In this document: piece by piece, positions 10,101 to 20,678 of the stretch
Layout of the letters: each line of letters starts with the position of its first letter
Numbering within the stretch: the first letter of the stretch is position 1
Origin: Phaeodactylum tricornutum CCAP 1055/1
Taxonomy: Eukaryota > Bacillariophyta > Bacillariophyceae > Surirellales > Neidiaceae
DNA length: 64,000 bases
Assembly: GCF_000150955.2 (NCBI RefSeq)
Contig: NC_011676.1
Span: 578,419 to 642,418, forward strand
Reading direction: 5' to 3'
Program-made: the position numbers and the translations under genes
Notes under the pieces: model-generated
Databases searched by the model: none
The model's input: only the letters and a program-made list of their open reading frames with translations
Told to the model about the DNA's origin: nothing

Positions 10101-13083
10101 CTGTCCCGTACCCCCATTGCCAAACCGCAACAATCTTCATTAATTGAGGCGACTCGAGTACATTCACCTCCAAAACAGATGCAACACGGACACGACTCTG
10201 ACTATGCGATTCATGTAGCCCCGACGTCAGTGAAGTCAAAGCATGGACTTTGTAGATCGAGACGTTGTACTTGGAAGAAACCTTTCGCTGAAGATCAATA
10301 GTTAGAACCGGAGTAGAGCATACTGGAACGCTATTTCGACTCGGGTCTATCTCCTTAAGAAAAAAACCATCTTTTCCTGAGCATGCAAAGATGACATTTC
10401 CATTAGATAGATTTGAAGTAGGTGCACAGGCAAAATCTGTTGAGAAAAAGTCTTGTTGATCAAGAATCAGCTTTCCACACCGTCGTAAGGGGGCGCGCTC
10501 CCAAGGACTCGAATCCCACTGCGGCATGATCGATTCCTTGAGGCCAAAGTGAGGCTGTTCAAAGGTTTCCGGACCAGCAAAGCCTTCATTAAACACGTGC
10601 GACCCGAATACGTTTGTGGCTTCGAAGGCGTCCGGGGAAAACCCTGAATCGAAAACCCGAGCCGAGACCGAGGTTTGACCGTTTGTGGCGGTGGGACGAT
10701 CGAAGGTACCATTTCCAAAAGTGGCATCATCAAAACCATCAGCTACGGATGTGAGCACTGGCTCAAAATGACCGTCAGCTTCCGCAGAGGAAGACCTGTC
10801 GACATTGGGCGAAACTACAAAGCGATCTGTCACGTCAAGATGAGAGCTGACATTTTGAGAAGATGACAATGAATTATTCTTTTCTGTTCCAGTGATTGGT
10901 TTTTCCAAACCGTCTTTTGGAGCGAAAATTGGAAAATCACCCCACCCTGAGTTGATTGCTTCGTCTTCAGTTTTGTCGTCGGCTGCATGTTCGCTATTTT
11001 CCGGCTTGTTTGCGAAATTTGATGGTTTCTGTTCACCCGCCACATCCAGAGACTGCAATTCACTCGCGCTGTGGCCCTGTTCATGGGGCTGACGCGAAGG
11101 AGGGGATCGGCTACGACTCGATGGTATGGTCTCGTCTGATTCCAAATTTTCTGCACTACTCGATTGTCGTAATGTCCGACCAACGGTGCTTGAACGTCGG
11201 GAGCGAAGGCGGTTGGACGATCCCGCCGATTCAGCGCTTCGGGAATGCTCATCACTGTCTTTTGTTCCAGTACTTCCGCGGCGGTTTGCTTTCGCAAGTG
11301 ACCTCAGAGACATATGCTCTTCGTCGCTACTTCCTATGTTGGATCTCCGAGACGCTCGACGCTGCCTCTGGGTTTCCTGTGAATCCTTGCTTTGCACAGA
11401 TCTTTCTTCGCTGTCATGCGACCGGCGCGAGGGCCTCAAACGAGGCGAGGCTTTCTTGGATTGACTGTGGCCGCTGGTTTTCGAGTCGTTGTGTTGCCGT
11501 CGACGAGCCGTGGACGCTTTTGATGGGCCCTTAGTTTGAGGAGGACTCTCGGCAGCTTTGACTAACCGAGCCACTCGTTCGTCGAGACTTTCCGATAGGG
11601 TCATCGACTCTTCTGTATAGGTCGGGGCATTCTTCTGCAAATCACGCTGTGCCACACTACTTTGTTCCCTCTCCTCTGTATCTTCGCTTGATAAAGTATC
11701 TTCAAGACTTTCGTCGTCGTCGCTGCTGCTGGACACGAAATCATTCTTGTTTGTTGTCGTAGGTGATGATTTGGGTGCAGATTCTTCTGCCGACTTTTTG
11801 GAAAAATCATCTTCCTTTCGTGCCAGTTCAATAACGGGTACCGGTATTGCCAGAGCTGCCGGTTCCACAGCTTTGTCCTGGGAGCTGGCTTTGCTCTCGT
11901 CGCTACTCTCCGATTTCCGATTCTGTGATGAGGCAACAGATATTTCTCCAACACTAGCTGAACCGGGGATATCACTAGGACTGTGCCGCGACGACGAGGT
12001 CTGTTGATGACTATGACTCGAAGAGGACGCAAGTTCTGTTGGGTCAGGTCGCGCTACATCTCGATTTGATTGTCGACTATGCGTGGATGCTGCACTTAAT
12101 TGGGACCGTCCGCTCTGTGCTGATTGCAGCGCCACGCCGGTTTCGGCCTCGTCCTCCAATGTATCGGCAACCAGAGGAGGCGATGGGACTACAGACTTTC
12201 GATCTTTCGGCGAACGAACTCGCTCTGCGGTTCCTAGGGACTGCCCTTGCTCACCGGATTCGTTCAAACGACGACGGCGGGCCAGAATAGACTGTAAGTC
12301 GGAACTGACTCCGAACGATTTCAAACTTTCGTTAAGTGGGGAGGAGACAGCCGAAGGCTTTTCTCCAGGAGCCAAGGTGGGAGACAAAGCGTAATTCACG
12401 CGTGGCGACTTCTTTGGTGGAGAAGGCGCAGGTGGAGAGGGCCCACCCCCATCGCCTTCCGCAATCCTACGTCGACGTTCCATAATGGAGCTCAAGTCTT
12501 CTCCAGACTTGGATTGATGCAATTCCAAGCTCGAGTTCATTTGGGAATGTGAACCCTGCGACAAGTTGGATTTGGATGTCGCCAATTCTGCGTACAAGTC
12601 GGTCAGCGAACCTTCCATAGCGTCTCTCCTGTAGGATGGGCTCACGCTGGTGTCACCCATGGTACTTTTCTTGTAAGATGGGCTCACGCTGGTGTCACCC
12701 ATGGTGCTTTTCTTGTAGATTGGGCTCACGCTGGTGGTACCCATGCTGCGTTTCTTGTAGATTGGGCTCACGCTGGTGTCACCCATAGTGCCTCTCCTGT
12801 ACGATGGGCTGACGCCGGGAGCACCCGGCGCAACCTCGTCTCCGTCATCTTCGTTTGCTTCCGTTAGTCGCCTGCGATGCGCCATGATGGCTTGTAAATC
12901 AGGAGAAGCCTTCTTTGCGTCCGTGTTGGAAGTCGGTATCGATCCTTTGGGAGACGTCAAAAAGCCCGATTGCGGCTGCTTGGCTCTCCCAGCGGTCGAT
13001 CCTGCTTTCGCTACATCTACCTCTTGCTTGGCTTCCGCCAAACGCCGACGCCGAGCCATTATGGCTTGCAAGTCGGAATTCAT
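4110..13083 (-). CDS. Giant two-exon protein with LARRRR motifs, beta-propeller-like and lectin-like regions
   Basis: Exons 13083-6929 and 6855-4110, intron 6856-6928 (73 nt, donor GTAAGC, acceptor TTTTGTAG). The phase matches exactly and rebuilds a Trp codon, giving 2966 aa. Visible parts: four copies of a DLQAIMARRRRLAE-type motif at residues 4-18, 62-76, 196-210 and 262-276; five 14-residue TSVSPxYKK repeats (about 92-155); a long Ser/charged disordered stretch to about 850; beta-propeller-like sheet-rich sequence with WD-like pieces (SVWTYAE); an alpha-helical stretch near 1750-1950; after the junction, a concanavalin-A/LamG-like module containing IEFWYYLP and WNHICVVMN; and a second sheet-rich C-terminal region. 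The LARRRR motif resembles the actin-binding WH2-like motif of Ena/VASP. No overall family is recognised. A cytoskeletal or scaffold role is inference. Confidence 0.8.
12630..12816 (-). repeat. 42-bp coding tandem repeat, five units
   Basis: Five copies of a 42-bp unit, with the GATGGGCT/GATTGGGCT core starting at 12635, 12677, 12719, 12761 and 12803. Each encodes a 14-residue unit of the form MGDTSVSPxYKKST. Inner units are nearly identical; the two outer ones are more diverged, as expected for growth by slippage or unequal exchange. The frame is preserved throughout. The SP sites could be targets of proline-directed kinases (inference). Confidence 0.9.
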
Positions 13084-13493
13084 GATAGCAACTGTAGCGC
13101 AACAGGAGGATCTGCTGTTTCAAAGGGGGAGCGGAGGCGTATTCCCATGGTCTGCGTGTTCGCAAGATACACACACCCGTAAAGCACGGAGCCGTAGCCG
13201 GTACTGCGGTTAAATACTGAGGGGAGCTATGTACTTCATGACGACTATTGACAGAGAATGAACCCGACACAACGCTATTATATTAAAAATCATGTCCGAG
13301 TAAGACTCAACAACGACACACTCACCCTTTTATGCCTACAATGTGAGCACATTTGCGGATAGGGAGCAGAACCCGTTTCCGATAAGATGCTCCCTTTCAG
13401 ACTTTACCTACAGCGCGTTCACAAGACCAGAGGGAGGATCTCGAAATCTCTCGCACTTACCTATTTGAGAATAAAGAAAGCATTACATTTCCT
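13084..13493. other. Intergenic, promoter side of the giant gene
   Basis: 410 bases upstream of the giant gene's ATG and downstream of the next minus-strand gene. I see no gene, repeat or clear motif. Confidence 0.5.
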
Positions 13494-14489
13494 TCAATGG
13501 AAGGCTTTCATACGCTCCTTGAGGGTTATAGTAGATCCAGTGCTTTGAAGAGGCTTGCGGCTCATTCGAGCGGTTTGTCGGCGCTGTTCTTCCCAAGTGG
13601 ACACTAGGGGTCGACTAGATACGGATGATATCGCCGAGTATTTTTGGACTTGTGGAAAGCAGGTCGAGGAATCTTCGTCTTGGCAATTGTCTTCTTCTAA
13701 GACTTCAGCAATTTCTTCTCCTTCTTCGTGGAAACCCTTTTTGTCGTCGTGGGTGTCATCGGACTCGCTCGAAGCATAGCACTCTGTACAGGGTTCCTTC
13801 TCTCCAAGAGTCTCCTTTCCAGGTGTATCCCTAGATGTGTCTTCGTCATTGTCAACTTTCCTACCAACAATTTTCTCGTCGTCATTGACGGTCTCAAGGT
13901 AATTGGGCATGGGATGTTCTTTCTCAACCTTTACGAGTGAAAGTTTCTTCCCTTTCTGGCGAGGGCTTTCGCACACAGCCGTTGACCTCGTTCGCGCCTC
14001 ATACGAAGAAGCCCAAATTCCAGAAGCTTCTAAGCAGGGTAACGAACAACTTTTTTTCTCCGTTTGAGCTGTTTGATTCCTTTTCATCGTCGATCAAGGT
14101 CTCGTTCTCTTCGGGAACTTGGTCGACCGTTTCTAATCTATTTTGGGTTATCCCCGATCGATGGCAATCGAGCGAACTTGTACTGGCATGGAAATCGCCA
14201 GGTCAAAGGAATTGTCGCTACAATCTATGGAATACGAGGATTCTGTCGTATCCGGCACACTGATCTCGCAACCCATTTGAGATTCGAAAGGATGCTGTTG
14301 GCCTACCGAACTCGAAGCATCAGACTGAATTTCGGTGCTCCCGAATCGTCCTCTGCTCTTACCATAATGAGAGGCGGAAGGAAATTGCTTGGCAAAAACG
14401 GAAATGTACGACTTATCGCTGCAGCCAAGCTCTTCGTTCTTGCGCATGGTGGCCTCGAAAATCGAAACTGCTGTACGAATGGAGGACAT
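13494..14489 (-). CDS. Unrecognised acidic Ser-rich protein, probably two exons
   Basis: Two open pieces on the same strand are best read as one gene. The first starts at ATG 14489 and stays open to 14148. The second is open from about 14090 to the stop at 13494. The first piece begins with VSIFEATMRKNEEL; the second ends with TLKERMKAFH, a similar short helix. The middle of the second piece is very acidic (EEGEEIAEVLEEDNC). I could not fix the splice junction: GATCA/GTGTGC in piece one with CTGCTTAG near 14030 keeps phase, but other pairs are possible. No family is recognised. It could also be two separate small genes. Confidence 0.4.
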
Positions 14490-14976
14490 TTCGAGTGGGC
14501 GGGAGCCAAGAAATGAGGCCGCTACGCATTGACAATGAGTATATTCGATTTGTTTGCTTGGGAAAGGGCACTACACCTCGTTTCACATTAAAGATATCGC
14601 GATCAAATGCATGGCCAGTCATGCCCCAGTGGACTTCTTTTCGTTAATTAAGCTATCGTTTGTCACGGCCATCAACGTTTTTGATCAATTATCAATTTCA
14701 TGGGATAAACAACAACTGCAAACCAGTAAGAAAAGTAAAGTATATGTACCTAAAACGTATGTCTGTTTCAGCTTCTATTTACTTATATTAAATACAACGA
14801 TGCCTGAGGGGCCAAATTTCCAGCCACTCATGGCGTTTTGCCGATCAGCAATACACTGTTCAAATCGTCGAAATGCCTTTCTTCTTACGATATCTTTTCA
14901 TTCGTTATAACATAGCAACCAAAGTGTTTTGCGTCAGTTTTAAATTTGTACCGCCATTTCGAACGAACGAGATCGG
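14490..14976. other. AT-rich intergenic region
   Basis: 487 bases between two minus-strand genes, rich in A/T and containing an AATTAAGC/ATCAATTATCAATTTC stretch. One plus-strand open frame (14554-14910) starts with TTG, is hydrophobic throughout and matches nothing. No gene is supported. Confidence 0.5.
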
Positions 14977-15819
14977 TCAAAACGGATCCTCGTCAGACTC
15001 TTCGTCCGCTGCATCTTGAATCGATGCGTAGGTCCGATGCAGAGGATACGCATGAGAGGGATTAGCACTTGGAGGCCGATAGTATTGAGGATAACCTTGT
15101 GGAGGAGGCTGCTGATGAACCATTGCAGGATATCCTGGAACTGGAGGATTTGATCCAAACGCAACAGCTGCCTATCGGTTTGATAGCAGAAGTCAGCAAA
15201 GTACGCAGAGGGGAGGCAATCAAACTACAGTACATAAAATCCCGACACATACCATCATTGGAAAATTGTGATGACTCGGACCCCAGTGGGGCGGCGGCTG
15301 CGATTGTTGATGCACACTTGATTGCGGGCCATGCTTCTGATGAACTGCGCTGTAGCTGTCGACCGAGCTGCGTCCGTCATCCCCTTGAAGCTGTTCCACC
15401 TTTGGGTTGGCCTTTTCTACTCGAACCTTGACTTTCTGCACCTTAGATTTCGCTGGAGCCGTAGTGGGTTTCTTCTCTTCCTCACCGGATTTTTTCTTTC
15501 GAGCCTTTTTGCTTGTTTTCGAATCAATACTTGCTTCTTTCTTCCTTTTCGTCCCTACCGTCTTTTTAAGCTCTTTCTTGCCGATGCTCTTTTTGATGGC
15601 TTTTTTCAAAGGGGTAGGCTTCTTCCACACGGATGAGTTTGTAAGCTTTCCATCTTCCGTCAAATTTGCACTGATCTCTTCCAGCCAGTACCGCTTCTGC
15701 GCCTTCAGCCCGGCAATCGTTTCGCGCTCACTAATGACGGCCGCCACTAATTCTGCATGTACTTCCCTCCATCCTAGTAATTCCTCCTCAGCAGCCCCAT
15801 CGTGCGGTTTTGTAGCCAT
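14977..15819 (-). CDS. Lysine-rich protein with Pro/Gln/Tyr-rich C-terminus (two exons)
   Basis: Exons 15819-15253 and 15171-14977; intron 15172-15252 (81 nt, donor GTATGT, acceptor GATAG), phase 0, giving 253 aa. The start is the ATG that begins MATKPHDGAAEEELLGW; an upstream in-frame Met would add a short hydrophobic stretch with no support. Residues about 10-55 form a predicted helix. About 65-135 is strongly basic (KKAIKKSIGKKELKK, KKARKKKSG), like a nuclear or nucleolar signal. The C-terminal 90 residues are rich in P, Q, H and Y and end in the acidic tail ADEESDEDPF. The compositional bias runs unbroken across the splice site, which supports the junction. No family is recognised; a chromatin or RNA role is only a guess. 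Confidence 0.6.
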
Positions 15820-16288
15820 CGTGAAGTTACAAAGGAAAAGGATAAGGCCGGGTGCGATGGCTGGTTCTTCACCCATGAGAACTGGTGAGATCCAAAATGC
15901 ATGTACTATTCCCAATCTGGCTCGCTCACATAGAAAAGGGCCAAAGCGCACAACCAAAACCCCTACCCTACAAGAAAATGAATTATACAAACGAGATTGC
16001 GTTCTGGAGGGGGGGCGCCAAGGAATTACAACTAACGATAAACATAGCCAGGGACTTACGTAAATGTGGAAAATCAGTCGCTTGTATTTTCACTCGTCAA
16101 CTGTAAATTAGATAGGAAACCTGAAGAAAACAGTAAGCGCAGCTTTACATTAGTCCGATTCAATTTTTAATTTACAGGAGCAAATTGGAAAGTGCTTGCA
16201 AAGCCAGTAAAAAGCAAGGTATAGCAACGTAACAGCTCAGCTATCGACTCCTTGAACAGTCCGCCAGGCACAGCAAAAGCTGTACCGC
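15820..16288. other. Intergenic region
   Basis: 469 bases between two minus-strand genes. The part from 16090 to 16230 is AT-rich. I see no gene or repeat. Confidence 0.5.
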
Positions 16289-16882
16289 TTACGCTTTTCT
16301 TGCCGGTAGTTTTTCACGGGCTTTCGAGATTACTGTATCGTCCTTCAGTTGGAGCAACCGCTTCCCCTCATCTATGTCTTCTACTCCGAAAGCTACATTG
16401 TGTAGTTCATCCAAAATGCTATGCAAAAGGACGCTTTCCTGCAGCTTATACTGAAGCGATGGATTTTCGCCGTACCGCACCGCTTTTATTGAATATTCTT
16501 GTAGTTCAAGAGAAAGCATACCAGTCCCATCGGCATAATAAATCATCAAATCGCCAGAGTCTCCTTGGCGGGTCAGCCAGGACTTGGGCTGAGGATTATT
16601 CTGCTCTCCGACCAAGTATATATTGAGTAAGAATCTCAATGCTCCAACTTTGACGTCAGATGCCTTGATCTCCAGCACCGTCTTAGGACCCGGGTCTTTG
16701 CTTCCAAAGAGATTGCTAAGGATACCACTCCCACTACTGTCACCAAATATTCCCAAAGAAAACGATGTTGCCCGTGAACTTGCAGCCGAGGAAAACGGCG
16801 AGCATGTCGTAGGGACGATAAACGCTTGGCTTGTGATCGCAAGCAGAGTCCCCAGAAGGGCAATGATGATTCTTCGCATCAT
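16289..16882 (-). CDS. Plastid-directed protein, member 1 of a paralogous pair
   Basis: 197 aa, single exon, starting MMRR. The N-terminus is a hydrophobic signal peptide ending ITSQAF-IVP, a Phe cleavage motif of the ASAFAP type, followed by a Ser/Arg/Thr-rich transit stretch, so import into the secondary plastid is predicted. The mature part (about 65-195) aligns with the gene at 25777-26439. Shared features are a G-LRF/LRL hydrophobic segment, SW before a short acidic loop, a YY-D beta strand, LSLELQE/LSIELED, a YxLQE/YLMQE helix, LDELH, and a closing K/R-rich helix with ARExL/ARDAL. Function unknown. A TCACAGTCA motif lies 64 bases upstream of the ATG. Confidence 0.75.
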   Translation of the reverse strand: MMRRIIIALLGTLLAITSQAFIVPTTCSPFSSAASSRATSFSLGIFGDSSGSGILSNLFGSKDPGPKTVLEIKASDVKVGALRFLLNIYLVGEQNNPQPKSWLTRQGDSGDLMIYYADGTGMLSLELQEYSIKAVRYGENPSLQYKLQESVLLHSILDELHNVAFGVEDIDEGKRLLQLKDDTVISKAREKLPARKA

Positions 16883-17422
16883 TAGTTTTCACTTCTTGTA
16901 GAAGACGAAGGAGAGGTTTCTATTTCTATAGTGCTCGTGCGATACTCACAGTCAAGACGAGATGTTGGAATTTAAACTTCACTTTCCGATTTGTGACAGC
17001 GAAAGTCAGATCCCTCGTTGCCCTTTTTGGCACTTCACAGTTGGAATATAGGTGCTAACAGCCAGACCTTTGATTCCTGATGTCAAAGCCAATTTGAAGA
17101 GCAGAATGTATCGCGGTTTTCCGCACCGTGATTAATGTAACTGTAAACAGCCGTTACAGTTTGTCTAGAAAAAGGATAAATCCGGGTTTTAGCACAGCCA
17201 AAATGTTTTGCTCGTGACGTAGATCTCTACTTCGTCAGACAAGCAGATACCGATTACCGATTTACTGTGTATTTTCCGGACGTTGACAGACAGACTATCA
17301 GTGAGTCGCTGGACAACGAATACGCTTGTTCCTCGTCTCCTTAACATCGCATGCTACGTTCAGTTGCTGTCCCATCCTTGCAGCTCTAAGTTCAGGCATA
17401 TCCCTCGAAAACAACTTTAACG
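16883..17422. promoter_or_regulatory. Divergent promoter region with TCACAGTCA
   Basis: 540 bases between the plastid-directed gene and RPL23A. TCACAGTCAA lies at 16946-16955. A partial copy, TCACAGTTG, is at 17035-17043. The RPL23A side holds TTGACAGACAGACTATCAG near 17283, a short GACA-type repeat. No gene is seen. Confidence 0.4.
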
Positions 17423-18002
17423 ATGTCAGGTACGGAGCAGGTGGAGTGCTTGGGATTCGAATGCGTAGAACACTGCGCTTTTGTTAGGTTCCCTATGGAT
17501 AAATCGAAAATGCGCAACGTTTGTCGAAACCGAGTCCCTTTCTTGATCTAGTCGATACTCACGATGTGTTTCTCTCCTGATTCATGTAGGCAAAGCAGCA
17601 GCAGTATCGAAGTCGTTGAAGAAGGGTATCTCCAAAAAGGGCACCCGAATTCATACAAAGGTTCATTTCTACAAGCCCAAGACTCTTAAGCATGACCGGA
17701 AGCCTAAATACCAGGCCTCCAGCACCCCCAAGAAGAACACTCTGGATAAGCACTCTATCATCAAGTACCCTCTTACCACTGAGTCCTCAATGAAATTGAT
17801 CGAAGACAGCAACACATTGGTTTTCATTGTTGATATCAAGGCGAACAAGCGTCAGATCAAGGCTGCCGTTCGTGACCTCTACAACATCGAATGCGAAAAG
17901 GTCAATACTCTCATTACTCCGCGGGGACTGAAAAAAAGCTACGTTCGACTGAGCAAGGACCACGATGCTCTTGATGTTGCTAACAGAGTTGGCGTCATCT
18001 AA
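17423..18002 (+). CDS. RPL23A: 60S ribosomal protein L23a (uL23)
   Basis: Exon 1 is only 7 bases (ATGTCAG, 17423-17429); intron 17430-17589 (160 nt, donor GTACGG, acceptor TGTAG); exon 2 17590-18002. Joining gives [15 protein letters not shown] and a 139-aa protein of normal length. The basic N-terminal extension is followed by the L23 fold with [29 protein letters not shown] and [17 protein letters not shown], ending NRVGVI. L23a sits at the polypeptide exit tunnel of the large subunit. The tiny first exon means that an annotation starting at the first ATG inside exon 2 would lose the true N-terminus. It is convergent with UDP-sugar pyrophosphorylase, with 36 bases between stops. Confidence 0.95.
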
Positions 18003-18038
18003 ATATCGCTTTAAATCTGTTACAACTGAAATCATGGC

Positions 18039-20040
18039 TTACAAAATTGCACAAGAATTGTTCTTTTCTTCGATCCAGTCTGCCTCTTTGCGAAGGATAT
18101 AGTAGCCCCGCATTTTTATTATTTCGTCATCGCTTGAGTCGTCGGCCACCTTGACCCATCCTTCATTCTTGACAATCTTGTCTTTTACTACAATCGACTT
18201 GTTTTCGTCGGCGTCGACCACAAGCGTTCCATCCAAATCCAGACTTTCAATTGTAACCTCGGATCCGCGGACAATCAGGGTCGAGTTCGCGCTGATCTTC
18301 ACCTTGTCCGGCGTCGGAAACAGGCGATGATACTCGCCCGGACAGCACGCGGCATTGGGTTTGATCACAATAGCCGGACCGGGCACAACCTGGATACCCG
18401 CGTACGTTTCCTCCGACGCTGTTTCCACATGGCATCCAAGCGACACTAGGATCTTCCGTACCGCGCCAAATTGGTCGGCTTCCCCACTCGCGGCAGTACC
18501 TGGTTGAGTGTTTTGGGCCTGTAATTCTGCTCCGTCCGAAGTAGCGTTCTTGACGGGCGAAAAACACAAGTCCGCACTGACGGAGGTGAAGCCCACTCTT
18601 TTCGCGTCTTCGCCTTCGAGGATGGTGGGAAAGTCCTGCATCATGCACTCCAGTCGGGTAGGCTTTTTAAAGACTGTCTTGGCGTCGTCCTTGTATTTTG
18701 GATTGACGAACTCTGGCATGAGGCCTTTCGTACGATTTAGAGCATCACTGTACGCGTCGAGCTTAAAGAGGAGCTGGTTGATGTTTCCGGGAAAGGGAGA
18801 ATAACCTGTTTTTTCATCATTGACGTCGCCGTCGAGATTGCCGGTAGCTCGTAGCAGAGGATCTAGCTGATTGTACTCGACGTTCAGTGTCCTGCAACAA
18901 AACAACGCCGCGTTAGATAAGTGATTGACTTCATCGCATGCAGCGACTCCGAGAAACAAAATTGTGCTCAGCACCACAGGTCAGCACGTGATTGATTCAG
19001 AAATGATGTGGTAAAACTAAATGTAAGGAGTCCCTGACCCGACTTTTAGGCAGCGATACGTACTTGTACTCTCCCGTTGTTTGATGCTTCAGTTTGGCAA
19101 TTCCACCAATTGCCTGCTTCGCTTTCCGAGGCACAGCCAACGAATTCATAATCAGGTCCAACTTTTTGGAAACACCTAGCATCAAAGGAAGTGTGTGAAA
19201 TGCAAGACCGTTCGTGTCTTGAAATAGCGTTAACCATTCAATACCGTCGCTTAACCACCGTTTAGCCACTCCGTGAGTGTATAGTAAGGCGTGAACATCA
19301 CCGTGTCCGTGAGGTTTCGTGACGATCTTGGAGGAATCATTCTCTTCCAGCACCATTTTGGCGTTGTTATCCATGAGTGCAGGGACTCCCTGCCCTTGCT
19401 GGACGATGGTGATTTGCGACTTCTGCATACCAAAATAATTGTTTTTGCGGAGTAGCTTTGCTGTCTTCTCGTTCGTGTCGCCCGAAGTCATGATACATAG
19501 CGGCAAACGTTTGCCTTCGCCATACTTGACCTGGACCGCTAAGATATATTCAATGTAGTACTGGAGGTAGCATGTTTCAGTAGCCATTTCTGTGGGTAAA
19601 CCGACTTTGATGCTACTGTAGCCGAGACGTTCACCAAGACCTCCCGCTACAAGCACAAATCCAACCTTGCCGAGTTCTGGACGTCCAGCCGACTCTGTTT
19701 CCTCGAACTCTTTCGTTCCGAGGTCGAAACGCTCCCCTTCAGGAACGCTTGGCTCCCAGCCTTCGAGCGGATTAACTCCTTCTCGGCTGTCCGACAACAA
19801 TCGCTTCGCGTTATTTATGTAGCCTTCAAGACCTCCATCTGCGTAGGCCTCGTCGAGCTCCTGAAGCTGCGTAGCGAGTTTCCGCCTAGAGGTGGGAGAC
19901 GTGTTGCAGGGCCACTTGGCAAACAAGTGTGACTGTCCCAGCGAGCAAAGTTTGCGAACCAATGCTTTTTGAGGATCAGAAAGGACCGTCAGAGACCTTT
20001 GCAAATCCTCCATCCTAATGTTATCGCTACTGCTCGTCAT
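18039..20040 (-). CDS. USP: UDP-sugar pyrophosphorylase with C-terminal CaaX box
   Basis: Exons 20040-19064 and 18891-18039; intron 18892-19063 (172 nt, donor GTACGT, acceptor TTGTTGCAG), phase 2; 609 aa, the family's usual length. It makes UDP-sugars from UTP and several sugar-1-phosphates. Visible motifs are the nucleotide loop LVAGGLGERLGY (130-141), the GLPTEMATETCYLQYYI stretch, HGHGDVHALL, and LFQDTNGLAFHTLP. Across the junction it continues with LNVEYNQLDPLLRATG, the strongest family signature, which confirms the splice. The last four residues are CAIL, a CaaX box with Leu, predicted to be geranylgeranylated; that would place this normally soluble enzyme on a membrane. The lipid anchor is inference. 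Confidence 0.92.
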
Positions 20041-20678
20041 GATGGGAGTCGTCCGAAATCGAGGGAGCCAGGGTAAGAATGCGTCGTCAATATTATGAGA
20101 ACCCGCGAGAAAGGTTTTAAAGCATCGAACTGTGGATTATCCAAGATTTCGATTTTACGAGCATGGAATCGGAGTTTCGACGAAAGTTGATTCGTTTCTC
20201 TTTTTGGTCTGTGAGACTATTGAAAACATATTGCATCATTTATAAACAGTTAAAATCTAAAATTGTGCCATATCTTTATTTTGGACGAGACAGCAAACTG
20301 TTTTACTGTTAGGCTTACATTTCAGCTCTATTGTCTATAGCCAATGTACACCTAGTTGTAAAGGGGCAGATAAGCGACTGCATGTAGAGTGTGATGGATA
20401 CTACTCTACCCGGCAAAGATAGATAGCATCTAGCCCGATCCAAAAGGACGAGTGGGAAATGGATTTATCGTATACCCTGATTTCATAGTCAATACGAGGT
20501 GTAAGAAAATATTTCTGTGGGCTACAACAGATTGCTAACGACGACACGCATCGCCTCCATAGGGGGTTACTGCACAAGCATTGCACTAACAATCCACTAC
20601 GCTACGACAGACCAACACAGAATTGTACATATTGCTTGCAAGCTTGTTGCTATATTTTCCGCCTACTCTCAGCTGAAT
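20041..20678. other. Intergenic region
   Basis: 638 bases upstream of the pyrophosphorylase and downstream of the SH3BGR-like gene. The stretch 20160-20345 is AT-rich. Several open frames here lack ATG starts or similarity. Nothing else is seen. Confidence 0.5.

Noticed and set aside
14554-14910. 118-codon plus-strand frame
   Set aside because: Starts with TTG in AT-rich intergenic DNA; no similarity.
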